Positions 44,195-53,700 of a stretch of 64,000 nucleotides of DNA are shown here, one piece after another. The translations under genes were made by a program, and so were the position numbers. Each line of letters starts with the position of its first letter. Position 1 is the stretch's first letter. A model generated the notes under the pieces. It was not told the DNA's origin. It made no database searches and saw only the letters and a list, made by a program, of their open reading frames with translations. The DNA lies in contig OY282444.1 of NCBI GenBank assembly GCA_958296125.1, positions 1,415,176-1,479,175 on the forward strand, in the 5' to 3' direction. The DNA comes from an uncultured Poribacteria bacterium (GTDB lineage: Bacteria; Poribacteria; WGA-4E; PCPOR2b).

Positions 44195-45592
44195 ATGGGA
44201 CAGGAAAACGCCCTAGGGCAAATTATGAAAATGCACTCTATTCCAAGCGCGCCCCTACGCCAAAATCTGCCGCAGTCACAGCTAATCCGTCAACTCCATG
44301 CGTTCGCGGAGAAGCGAGGGATTCAACTCTACCTCGTCGGCGGTTCCGTCCGAGACCTGCTTCTCAATCGACCTATTGCAGATCTGGATCTCGCACTAGC
44401 CGGTGATGCGATCACTTTTGCCAAAGCCTTTGCGGCTAAAATCGGTGAGGCGTTTGTAAAATTAGAGGAACAGCCACCGACCGCACGGATCGTTATCAGA
44501 GAGACGCAGCTCACCTTAGATTTCGCCGGATTTCGCGCTGAGACCTTGGAGGGAGATCTACGCCTGCGCGATTTAACAATCAATGCAATGGTGCTAGATC
44601 TTTCATCGTTCTTGACGAAACCGATGGTGAATCTGATTAATCCGTGTAACGGTTTCGCGGACCTTAAAGCGCGAACACTGCGTTTTCCAAGCGAAGGGGT
44701 GGTGATCGATGATCCGCTACGACTGCTAAGGGTATACCGTTTTGCGGCACAACTCAGATTTGAAATTCCTGAAGCGACCATCAATCTCATTCGGCGACAT
44801 AAAAATCGGTTGCCACAGGTCTCGTCTGAACGCATCCGCGACGAATTGACCAAAATATTAAATGTTAAAAACGCGACCGCTTATCTGCGCCGCATGGACG
44901 AAACGCGCATCCTCTCGCAAATTATCCCCGAAATCGAGGAGATACGTGGATTGTATCAGAACGCACTTGACCATTCCCTGATCGCCCTCGAAATGTTTGA
45001 GAGCGAACTGATACCGGATACACTAGAATCATACCAGCCGCACATTGAGGCATACTTGCGTGAAGAATTGGTTTCCGATTTGTGCCGCCAACAAATTCTC
45101 AAGCTAGCTCTATTACTGCACGAAGGGGGAATAGAAATGGCTGTCCGAATAACGAATCGCTTGCGGCTCGGCAGGAAAGCGACACGGTTGATGCGCTGCC
45201 TTCTACAAAATAACCTATACCTGATGGGCTTGATAGATACCGATGGTCAAATAGAGCGTCAAGCTATGACCCGTTTTCTAAGAAAGGCCGGAGATGACTG
45301 GTTAGGGGGCCTTCTGCTATCCTATGCGAATCTGCGGGCATCGCAAGGGAACATACATCAAACCGATGCCCTGATCAAACAGATCGCCAATCTTTATTAT
45401 CACGAAATCGGCCCGATAATGGAGCGCGGCAGATTAATCACCGGCGACGATATCTTGCGGACGTTTGGTGTAGCACCCGGCATCAAAATCGGGCGCATCC
45501 TGCAGCATATTGAAGACCTCCAGTTTGAAGGAAAAATCGGCACACCAGAGGAGGCACTGGAAGCAGCACGCACATTTTTGGAACGTTATTGA
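44195..45592 (+). CDS. tRNA nucleotidyltransferase/poly(A) polymerase family protein (CCA-adding type)
   Basis: A 465-residue class II nucleotidyltransferase. The catalytic region has LYLVGGSVRDLLLNRPIADLDLALAG (about residues 47-73) with the DLD metal-binding pair, then the RDLTINAMVLDL motif, DPLRLLRVYRFAAQL and SSERIRDELTKIL. The enzyme adds CCA or its parts to tRNA 3' ends. The C-terminal half is helical with no clear HD domain. Whether this copy adds all three bases or only CC or A cannot be told. ATG 44195 is used; ATG 44225 is a possible later start. It is divergent from the DUF4159 gene, 21 bases away. Confidence 0.87.
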   Translation: MGQENALGQIMKMHSIPSAPLRQNLPQSQLIRQLHAFAEKRGIQLYLVGGSVRDLLLNRPIADLDLALAGDAITFAKAFAAKIGEAFVKLEEQPPTARIVIRETQLTLDFAGFRAETLEGDLRLRDLTINAMVLDLSSFLTKPMVNLINPCNGFADLKARTLRFPSEGVVIDDPLRLLRVYRFAAQLRFEIPEATINLIRRHKNRLPQVSSERIRDELTKILNVKNATAYLRRMDETRILSQIIPEIEEIRGLYQNALDHSLIALEMFESELIPDTLESYQPHIEAYLREELVSDLCRQQILKLALLLHEGGIEMAVRITNRLRLGRKATRLMRCLLQNNLYLMGLIDTDGQIERQAMTRFLRKAGDDWLGGLLLSYANLRASQGNIHQTDALIKQIANLYYHEIGPIMERGRLITGDDILRTFGVAPGIKIGRILQHIEDLQFEGKIGTPEEALEAARTFLERY

Positions 45593-45606
45593 CGCATTGC
45601 GACCTA

Positions 45607-46140
45607 TTATTTTATTAAAACAGTTTTGCCCCCCTCATCGTCTGTCAAGGTGAGCGTATTTCCTAACAAACTCCAAGTCTCATTCTCGGCACTGAAGATG
45701 TATCCGCGGAGTGCTTGTTCAATAGCTTCTCCTGTTACACCAATTAATTCCCAGAGATTTCTAGGCTCTAGGGTTACATTTACCTCCTCTAAAACGGAGG
45801 ACAACCTTGAACCCGACACCGTATAATTCCCTTTCAGCGCGAAAGTCACCCCAATCGTGAAAGAAAGGCCGCTCCCTAAATCGATTTCTCCTTGAAACCC
45901 CAAATTTGCATACCATGAGCTATCAGCAACAAAAACATAGTCCTTCTGGGTAGCCCTGGTCTCTATTCCATCTTGACTAAGAATTGAGGCGGCGAACTCG
46001 TCGAGGGTTTCGCCATTAAGTGATTCAATCACCCAAGAGCCAACCAATGATGGTTCTTCCACCGTTGCCTCTTCCTCATCGCCACCACAGCCAATCATGA
46101 ATAGCAGGATTGTTGCAAACAGTAACGTTTTCTGCATCAT
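45607..46140 (-). CDS. Lipoprotein of unknown function
   Basis: A 177-residue protein with a lipoprotein signal, LLFMIGC, so the mature protein starts at the cysteine near residue 18 and is followed by an acidic linker GGDEEEATVEEPS. The rest, from LVGSWVIESLNGETL, is a lipocalin-like or META-like small beta domain pattern with a C-terminal WSLLGNTLTLTDDEGG. These traits suggest an outer-membrane-tethered beta-barrel binding protein. No homolog is recognised with confidence. It ends 15 bases from the stop of the converging nucleotidyltransferase gene. Confidence 0.72.
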   Translation of the reverse strand: MMQKTLLFATILLFMIGCGGDEEEATVEEPSLVGSWVIESLNGETLDEFAASILSQDGIETRATQKDYVFVADSSWYANLGFQGEIDLGSGLSFTIGVTFALKGNYTVSGSRLSSVLEEVNVTLEPRNLWELIGVTGEAIEQALRGYIFSAENETWSLLGNTLTLTDDEGGKTVLIK

Positions 46141-46224
46141 ATCTTTCTTTCTCCTATAAATTCGTTCTTCCGTTTTATATCATACACCGAACCGCTCCAA
46201 TAGCCGACAAACGAGTCCCAAGGC

Positions 46225-47109
46225 TCACACGCGAATCTTCACCCCCGCCCGTTCTTCCTGAAGCCGCGTCACTGAGACCGATGCAAGCGGCCCCCACCCC
46301 CGGTTTCGCGCTTCGGTGAAACGCTGCTCGATGATATTAGCGAGCTCCATCGGCATGCACAACTGACGACCCAGCTCCGTTGCCAGACCGACATCTTTCG
46401 CACCCAGGTCTAACTGAAAACCCGGCTCAAAATTGCCTTGAAACAGACTTGCGGGGAATTCTTGCATACATTCGGTATTGCCGGAGCTGTGAGAGATTGC
46501 CTCAAACAGGGTCTCCGTCTGGGCACCGGCTTTGAGCCCCAGCGTCAATGCTTCTGACACTAAAACATAGTTGCCAAGATTGATGAGGTTATTCACGATT
46601 TTGCAGACCGATCCCATGCCCTGCTCACCGCAGTATATGACTTTCTCCCCGATGAGTTCAAGGATGGGCTTGAAAGACATATAGACCGATTGATCGCCTC
46701 CGACCATAATGCACAGGGTCGCCTGTTCGGCACCGCTGACACCACCACTGACCGGGGCATCTAACACATGGATACCTTTGGGCTTTGCAGCAGCGGCTAT
46801 CCGATGGATAGTATCCGGATCGGTGGTGCTTAGGTCAAAGTAAGCCAATCCAGCTGTAGCACCGTTGAGGATACCGCACTCGCCTAGCGCGACCGCCTCC
46901 ACATCTTGGGGCCGCGGCAGTGCCGTGAATAAGACTTGACTCGCCGCTGCTACGGCACGTGGGCTCTCCGCCCATGACGCGCCCTGTGACACCAATTCTT
47001 GGGCTGCTTCCCGCTGCGTATCAAACACCGTCAGGCTGTGGCCCCCTTTGGCAAGATTTCGGGCCATGAAGCGTCCCATGCGTCCAATACCGATAAACCC
47101 GATATTCAT
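46225..47109 (-). CDS. 3-hydroxyisobutyrate dehydrogenase-family NAD(P)-dependent oxidoreductase
   Basis: A 294-residue beta-hydroxyacid dehydrogenase. It begins IGFIGIGRMGRFMARNLAKGGH (cofactor loop) and carries DAPVSGGVSGAEQATLCIMVGG (substrate site) and the catalytic-lysine stretch GMGSVCKIVNNLINLGNY, followed by KDVGLATELG. Substrates include 3-hydroxyisobutyrate, tartronate semialdehyde and other 3-hydroxyacids. ATG 47109 is chosen: GGAGG precedes it and the start overlaps the PhyH stop by four bases. It is the last gene of the minus-strand operon from 49187. Confidence 0.9.
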   Translation of the reverse strand: MNIGFIGIGRMGRFMARNLAKGGHSLTVFDTQREAAQELVSQGASWAESPRAVAAASQVLFTALPRPQDVEAVALGECGILNGATAGLAYFDLSTTDPDTIHRIAAAAKPKGIHVLDAPVSGGVSGAEQATLCIMVGGDQSVYMSFKPILELIGEKVIYCGEQGMGSVCKIVNNLINLGNYVLVSEALTLGLKAGAQTETLFEAISHSSGNTECMQEFPASLFQGNFEPGFQLDLGAKDVGLATELGRQLCMPMELANIIEQRFTEARNRGWGPLASVSVTRLQEERAGVKIRV

Positions 47110-48011
47110 ACCTGTGCCTCCGAATATCGGCGCAGTCCGCTCGGCAACCCCTCTTGATCGCACGCCTGGGGCTTGACGGGGGCTTCGCAGGGCCAGCATT
47201 GACCGCCGATATGTTGATAATCTTCGCCGGATAACCAGCAGAACATTTCAGCCGCGGCGATGCCACCTTTAAACTGCTCAAAGTGGGGTTCGCTGTTGAA
47301 GCTGGGCCACGAAAAATCGAAATCGGGGTCAACCTTCCAGTCACGGCACGGTTCAGTCGTCCGCCAGTAATTGTATTTGAATAGGTTGCGGAAGCCGTTG
47401 ATCCTGCTCCGCCCCTTGCGGTGCCATATCGAATAGACGGTGATGAAGATGGAACCCGCCGATGCGGTGGTTGGGACCGAGAGTTTCACACTGCGTAAGT
47501 GCGCCATGTAGTTCGCTTTAGTGCGGATGAAATGGGAGCCGGGAATTACCTCAGTAGGGCCCGCTTCCTTCGGTGTGTCCTGTGGATAATAGAACACTTG
47601 CAGGTAATCCAAGCGTGGGGTGTAAATGGACCCGCCATCACGGTGCCACCCCTGGGGCGGTGCCGGACATTGGGCCCGGTGATTACACAGCGTCTGGGGC
47701 AGCTTGAAGTTTTTGCCGAGCAAGGATCTAATCGCACCCGCCGCTTGTGGATTTTTGAACACGCCATCAACAAACCAGGCTTCGGTCAGCAGTTCAAGCG
47801 GTTGGTGCCCCGGGTGCTCCGCCACGAAGTCCATCATGCGCTGATTGACCTCGTCTTCGACCACCCCTTCGAGCAGCAGATATCCATTACGGCAAAATTC
47901 AAATACCTCTTGGTCGTTCAGCGTTGGTTCACAATCGTAGGTCCCGCCTATTGGGGTCTCGCTAGGGGGGATGCCGATGCGTTCAACCGGGGACAATGTC
48001 GTCGGGTTCAT
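47106..48011 (-). CDS. Phytanoyl-CoA dioxygenase (PhyH) family protein
   Basis: A 301-residue Fe(II)/2-oxoglutarate-dependent oxygenase. The facial triad is visible: HxD in GWHRDGG (about residues 121-126) and the distal histidine in YSIWHRKGRSRING (about 195), followed by the arginine used for 2-oxoglutarate. DYLQVFYYPQDTP and GPTEVIPGSHFIRTK are typical of the group. Such enzymes hydroxylate small molecules or lipids; the substrate is unknown. ATG 48011 follows AAGGAG. It is coupled to the dehydrogenase downstream. Confidence 0.88.
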   Translation of the reverse strand: MNPTTLSPVERIGIPPSETPIGGTYDCEPTLNDQEVFEFCRNGYLLLEGVVEDEVNQRMMDFVAEHPGHQPLELLTEAWFVDGVFKNPQAAGAIRSLLGKNFKLPQTLCNHRAQCPAPPQGWHRDGGSIYTPRLDYLQVFYYPQDTPKEAGPTEVIPGSHFIRTKANYMAHLRSVKLSVPTTASAGSIFITVYSIWHRKGRSRINGFRNLFKYNYWRTTEPCRDWKVDPDFDFSWPSFNSEPHFEQFKGGIAAAEMFCWLSGEDYQHIGGQCWPCEAPVKPQACDQEGLPSGLRRYSEAQV

Positions 48012-48044
48012 CAAAAAACTCCTTCGCAACTCACAGTTACGGTT

Positions 48045-48419
48045 TTAGGTTAATTTTTCGAGGATAAATTCGCAGCCGAGGCCAAAGGTCTTGTCTTCTT
48101 GGAGCAGCAATGCCATCTCCGGGAACTTGATCACCCGCCAGCCATCGTTCATCGCATCAAGCACGGAGTTATAGGGCCACTGATCCGTATCGTCTGGGCC
48201 TTCGAGGATTTGACCGTTTTCTACTAGGGCCATGCCGAGGACTGGGGAGTCAACGCCGGTGTTGCCGGTATTCAGATACAACAATCGCTGCCGCTGAGGC
48301 GAGCCGCCCTCCAAGGTGCCGTCACTTAGACGGTCTAACGCCTGTTGGAGATCTGCCTCCACTAGCGTGCCAGCGCGTAGTTTGTCTAACCACCGCTGGA
48401 TCTCTTGTTTGTTAGCCAT
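48045..48419 (-). CDS. Protein of unknown function in the SDR-PhyH operon
   Basis: A 124-residue protein I do not recognise. It has no signal peptide or membrane segment. The first 45 residues are helical and charged (KQEIQRWLDKLRAGTLVEADL), then comes a globular part with RLLYLNTGNTGVD, VIKFPEMALLLQEDK and GLGCEFILEKL. It starts 15 bases after the SDR stop and ends 33 bases before the PhyH start, all on the same strand, so it is one gene of the four-gene operon. It may be a small companion protein of the dehydrogenase or dioxygenase. Confidence 0.65.
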   Translation of the reverse strand: MANKQEIQRWLDKLRAGTLVEADLQQALDRLSDGTLEGGSPQRQRLLYLNTGNTGVDSPVLGMALVENGQILEGPDDTDQWPYNSVLDAMNDGWRVIKFPEMALLLQEDKTFGLGCEFILEKLT

Positions 48420-48434
48420 TGTGAAATCTCTCAA

Positions 48435-49187
48435 TTACGCACGCCCAACATAGGGCATCTTCGTCGCCATGACGGTTATGAATAGCACATTTGCTTCCAG
48501 TGGTAGGTTTGCCATGAACACGACCGCGCGGGCCACATCATCCGTGTCCATGCGGGGCTCGACCATGAGCGACCCATTCGGTTGAGGGCTGCCGGTATCG
48601 CTTCTCTGGGCGGCATCGATCGACGCATTGCCGATGTCAATTTGTCCACACGCAATATCGTATTTGCGCCCGTCAAGGGAGGTCGATTTCGTTAGCCCGG
48701 TCAGCGCGTGTTTGGTGGAAGAGTAGGGCGCGGAGTTGACCCGCGGCACATGGGCCGACACGGAACCGTTATTGATGATGCGCCCGCCTCTGGGGTCTTG
48801 ATCCTTCATAATCTTGAACGCTTCCTGCGTGCACAAGAATGATCCGGTCAGGTTGGTATCCACAACCGTTTTCCACTGCTCGTAGGTCAGGTCCTCTAAG
48901 GGGACACCCGGTGCGCCGACTCCCGCATTATTAAACAGTAGGTCGAGCCTGCCAAAGGTCTCCTTTGTCTTGGCAAACAAGGCGCGAATGGATGCAGGAT
49001 CGGTTACATCTGTGGGCACAATTAACGTCCGTGAGCGCGCTTCCCCCGCTTGCTGAGCCGTATCCTCCAACGCTTCCGCACGTCGCCCGGCTAGCGTAAC
49101 GGAATATCCTTCGCCTAGCAGCGCGATCGCTGTTTGTTGGCCAATGTTAGAGCCCGCTCCTGTAACGATAGCAACCTTTATACTCAT
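48435..49187 (-). CDS. Short-chain dehydrogenase/reductase (SDR), copy B
   Basis: A 250-residue SDR closely related to copy A at 32882-33640. [12 protein letters not shown] is the cofactor loop, [10 protein letters not shown] and SSTK give the active site (PYSSTK), and the C-terminus ends [11 protein letters not shown]. The two copies share most residues by eye, including an unusual [17 protein letters not shown] stretch, and probably arose by duplication before the clusters diverged. It is the first gene of the minus-strand operon with an unknown gene, PhyH and HIBADH. AGGAG precedes the ATG. Confidence 0.88.
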   Translation of the reverse strand: MSIKVAIVTGAGSNIGQQTAIALLGEGYSVTLAGRRAEALEDTAQQAGEARSRTLIVPTDVTDPASIRALFAKTKETFGRLDLLFNNAGVGAPGVPLEDLTYEQWKTVVDTNLTGSFLCTQEAFKIMKDQDPRGGRIINNGSVSAHVPRVNSAPYSSTKHALTGLTKSTSLDGRKYDIACGQIDIGNASIDAAQRSDTGSPQPNGSLMVEPRMDTDDVARAVVFMANLPLEANVLFITVMATKMPYVGRA

Positions 49188-49436
49188 TATATCTCCTCTT
49201 TCTATGCTATGGATTGATCCCCGTTTTGGGGTGGTCTTAGATCAGACATCGGCAGCATGAGGGACCGCAATCGCCCTGTCCCCCACGCTTGAACATATCG
49301 GATAGTGTGTTTTTATCATAGCACCGAAGGGAATGCAGATCAAGGAAAAATTAAGGGAGGGTCCAAAAGATTGGGAAATTGGCTGAATCGGGATTCAAAT
49401 CAATTAGGATCGTCGTCTGATTGGAATAGAATTATC

Positions 49437-50714
49437 CTAGATGGAATCAATATCTTCTTGGCTAAAGCCTATTAATTGGAGAAGATTAACTTGAAAAAGT
49501 TGAAGACCGCCAGCTATGAAGCTACTTAATTCATTATAAGTCTCTGCCGATTCTAACTTACCTTCATGTGTTAGATCATCTCGCGCAGCCTTAACGTCAG
49601 TCAGCCACTTATCTCGCATGTTTTCACTTTCAAAACGATCTTTAAGTGGTTCGCTAAGGCACATCAGCCTATTTTTCAAAAACATACTCTTCTTATTTGG
49701 TTTACCAGATATTCTTTTATGATATGCCCCTACGCCTTTATGATATGCCTCTAAACCCTGCATTAAGGTCAAGAATATTTGGTGTAAGTATTGTTGTTCT
49801 TGTGCTGTAAGGTATAAATCAAGGGCAGGCCTGATATCTTCACAAACCTCTATCCACTTATTAATTATCAGTTCAGCATCGGTTTGTATCTTATCGAATT
49901 TAAATAGCATACCCCTATTAATCTTTGGATCATCTTGACGGTAAAAACATCTTGAATCATAAATATCTATCATATGACGATTATCTAAAGCTGCTGATGT
50001 GCTATCAAAGGGAATCATCTCATTTATGGCAAAACAGAGAAAGGCTCTGATTTTTTCAGCTACAGAGATGAATTCATTTAATTCACGTGCATTTGATGAA
50101 ATCAATTCAAAACAAGTTTTGGAGCTTATTCTATCTGCCAATATGTGTGTGCGAGGGAACTTAATAGACAACCACATATCATTATTCAGTCTGAGTGAAA
50201 TGTTTGTTGGCACTTGATACGACATGGTTGTGTTTTTTCTATCACGTTGAATTATCTGGAAGTTACTTATTCCACTCCATTCTTCAATCCCTTCTACGGA
50301 AAAAATGAACCTATTAAAACAGGGAATTTCGCCTTCATCGTATTCTACATGGATAAAAGCTCTATCTACAAGGATTGATAATTTATCTAGGTCATATATT
50401 GGTTGTTGAAACTGCGAAAAATATCCAGTGAAATAACAACCATCAAGAGTAACCTGCCCGTTATTTTTAATATACTCAGTGTCATGTTCAATATATCCAA
50501 CAATTCGTTCTGTATACTTAATTTCTTCTGTTGAGTTGGGCCCTCTGGTTAGTGCGTGGAATAATGGGCCCATCCTATTATCATCGAACCCTCTAATGAG
50601 TTCTAGCTTAATAATCCCTGCATCTGATATTGATAGTGTTCCCGGTACTTTTTGGTCCGGTACGGAGGGGAGCCAAAAATAACCCAATTTCTTAAATTTG
50701 TTTTTGATTCTCAA
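49437..50714 (-). CDS. ApeA-type HEPN-domain anti-phage protein
   Basis: A 425-residue protein whose layout fits ApeA: an N-terminal beta-rich domain (about residues 1-250, from GYFWLPSVPDQKVPGTLSI) and a C-terminal HEPN domain. The HEPN catalytic motif R-x4-H is visible as RDDLTH near residue 380, with the preceding helices LTLMQGLEAYHKG and RLMCLSEPLK. HEPN domains act as RNases in defence and abortive infection. The gene starts at TTG 50714 with a strong AGGAGG eight bases upstream, is AT-rich compared with its surroundings, and lies 63 bases downstream of the type ISP-like gene on the same strand. Confidence 0.75.
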   Translation of the reverse strand: MRIKNKFKKLGYFWLPSVPDQKVPGTLSISDAGIIKLELIRGFDDNRMGPLFHALTRGPNSTEEIKYTERIVGYIEHDTEYIKNNGQVTLDGCYFTGYFSQFQQPIYDLDKLSILVDRAFIHVEYDEGEIPCFNRFIFSVEGIEEWSGISNFQIIQRDRKNTTMSYQVPTNISLRLNNDMWLSIKFPRTHILADRISSKTCFELISSNARELNEFISVAEKIRAFLCFAINEMIPFDSTSAALDNRHMIDIYDSRCFYRQDDPKINRGMLFKFDKIQTDAELIINKWIEVCEDIRPALDLYLTAQEQQYLHQIFLTLMQGLEAYHKGVGAYHKRISGKPNKKSMFLKNRLMCLSEPLKDRFESENMRDKWLTDVKAARDDLTHEGKLESAETYNELSSFIAGGLQLFQVNLLQLIGFSQEDIDSI

Positions 50715-50777
50715 TGAGGTGTCCTCCTAGTGTAGTGGATAAATACTTCAATTAAGACGTTTCCCCATGTGCCGTGT

Positions 50778-53700
50778 TTAATGGGAAAGCACCCCCAGAT
50801 CCGGCAACCCCTCCACAATCTCCACCGTCTCCAAACTGACAGCGATCACCTTCCCGATTAGCTTGACAATATACTGCGGATCATCCTCACGGTTCGGGTT
50901 ATTGACGATGCCACTCCGCTTGTCCGTCTTGACGCAATACTGATTTATCACCCATTCCAACGCCGACCGATTCCCAAGCCGATAGCCAAACGCCTGTGCA
51001 GGTATCCCGTCGAGCGTCAGAAAATCGTTGTATACAATCTGAGTTTTGTCTTTGGACAGTTTCATCTTTTCGACACGCCAATTGAGGGGTAGCCCCGGCG
51101 TTTCGATCTTCTTGATTGGATATTCGGGCACATCCTCATAGCCGATGTGGATTTCCCCCAATCGTCCCCCCGCTTTGGCAAATTCCCAAAAATGGGGTGT
51201 GTATGGCAGGTGTGGCAGATCCCGCTTGAGATTCGCTTGATACCGCTCTCGATAATTGGGGTGATGTAAGAGGGCATAGACGTAATGGAAGATATCCCAC
51301 TTAGTGATGGCGTTGTCTTGGTAATGGATGCGGAATTGTTCTAACGCCCAATCGGTGATGCTCTCGCGGCGGTTTGTGCCATCCTCGTCGTAGGTGTAAA
51401 AGGGGAAACATTGGGAACCACAGCCTGGCCCCACAACATGGAGATCGGTTAGTTGATGGCTCATAAGAACCATGAAGGGCTTCTCAGACCCTTTATCAGT
51501 CAGGCAAATCACCCGATTTTCCACTTCGGTCCTAGGCGTGGGAAAAATTCGATACTGTTGATAACGTTCTTCATTCCAGAGGTTATCAAAATAGAGATAT
51601 TTCTGAGTAAATGGACGATATAACGCAGTGCGAAAGTGTGAATCTTCATAATCGCTCAACTCCAGTTTTTTCAGTGATGCTTTAACCTGGCGACTCCACT
51701 TGATGCGCGGATCGTTTGTATCAATGAAGTTTTCAATGGGGGCGTTGAGGTCATGCCTTTTCTTGCGGTCAACGGTGCTGTTGTATATTTCAATAAATGT
51801 GTGAACTCGCTCTTGCAGCACCTCAAGATCAAACGAGTAAGCCAAAATATCCCTACTTGTAACAACTCCCAAAGAGTAAAGGCGAAAAATCGCCTCCCCA
51901 TTTTCATCCTTCACTGCTTTCCTTGTGTTGCCTCCCATCGGGATGAAGGTCTCAAATTCGGCGTGGAGCCCTTCGGTCAGCCATGTGTAACGTGCGTCGG
52001 GACGAATGGCCCGCCAGTCTATATTGCCGATGTGTCCGCTCTCATTTAGAAAATCGAATTTCTGTTTTTTGTCCCATAGGTCATCGGTGCGATAGTAAAA
52101 GATGCGTATCGGGGCAGGGATGCCCCTCCCACCCTGGTCTCGGCACGGACAGCTAGTAGGGTGATTTATCGCCCGCCCGGTCTTCACAAATAGGTTAATG
52201 CTTACACCGACCCGTATCCCGAACACATTGGCATCCGAGACCTTCCCTGGTCTCGGCACGGACCCTGGTCTCGGCACGGACAATCCCTTCCGGGAATTCC
52301 CACCTAAGTCCAGAACGTAAATCGTGTCGAAATCGCCTGCGAGATGTTTCCGCATCCCATCAAACGCCACAGCGTCAAGAAAACTGTTATTTGTTACGAA
52401 GGCGACTACTCCTTGATCTCCTATACGGTCGGATGCCCACCGAATCGCCTTCACATACGGGTCGTAGAGTTTATTTCTGAGCGTCGCTTTGGAGTCCTTA
52501 ACATAGGTCTCCGCAACCCGCTCATCCATCGTTGGGTATTTCCGATTTTTGTTGTTGTCATTTTCGTTGGCCTGACCGACGTTATAGGGCGGATTGCCGA
52601 TAACCACAAACATGGGGGCTTTTTTCTGGGCCTCAACGCGGCGGGTATTCTCAGGTGCGAAAAGGGGTAACTGTCGAGCTTCCGCTAGATCGAAGGTATC
52701 CACGAGGCAGATCCCCTCAAACGACTGATAGCCTCCTGTCGCCTCGAAAAACTCATGTTCGATGTTCATTGAGGCGATGTAGTAAGGGAGCAGCATGACC
52801 TCGTTGCAGTGGAGTTCGGATTGATACTTGTCCGTCAGCGCGGTCTTCTGAATTTCGCGCATCATCCGCACGATGAAATTGCCGGTCCCCACAAACGGGT
52901 CGATGATATGGACACCTGAATCGGAGAGGGATCGATTAAATTCGGTCTGTAGCAGCTCCTCAACACTTCTCGCCATGAAATCAACAATCGGTTGCGGCGT
53001 GTAAACCACCCCGTGTGTATCGGCAACCTTGACCGAAAAGCCTTGAAAAAACTGCTCATAAACGGTGTTGAGAAACCCCTGCTTTTGAGAGAAGTCGCTG
53101 ATAGTCCTCGCCGTGGCCTCAATGGCAGTGTAGAAGCGATCGAGGCTACGGAGAAACTCGTCACGGCTGAACGATTGGGATGTGAGTGCGTCTATCACCT
53201 TCTCAATCTCATTGGCGATGACATTGCGGCGGGTGAAGTCGGGGTTATCGAAAACGGTGCGGAAGATGCGCTCGGTCAATAGGTGCTGGATTAGCATCTC
53301 CTCAACGGCGGCTTCGGAGAGATCGGGGTTAATTGATTGGCAGCACTTCTCATGAAAAGCCCTAAAGGCGGTGGCAAACTGACGGTTGGTCCCCCGTTCC
53401 GTTTCGATGAGCTCTGCCAAGCCTTTCCCAAGTGTGGGCACTCTGTCCTTGAACCGTGTAACCGCCGTTTCCCATTCGACGTATGCTTGCGGGCGGTGGG
53501 AAAAGAAGGTTTGAAGTATCTCAATCAGTTGAGCAGAATCGGTTAGATCCGCGTCAAGGACGGGTTGATCGTTCTGCCAAAGGATGGCGCGTTGTGGGGT
53601 TTGGAAAAGGATGTTGTCGCGGGGGTAGCCCGCCTCAAATTTGCGGAGCACTTCGGCTGGCAGGTCGTCGTGGATATCCTTCGCCTCCCAGTAGCCGTGA

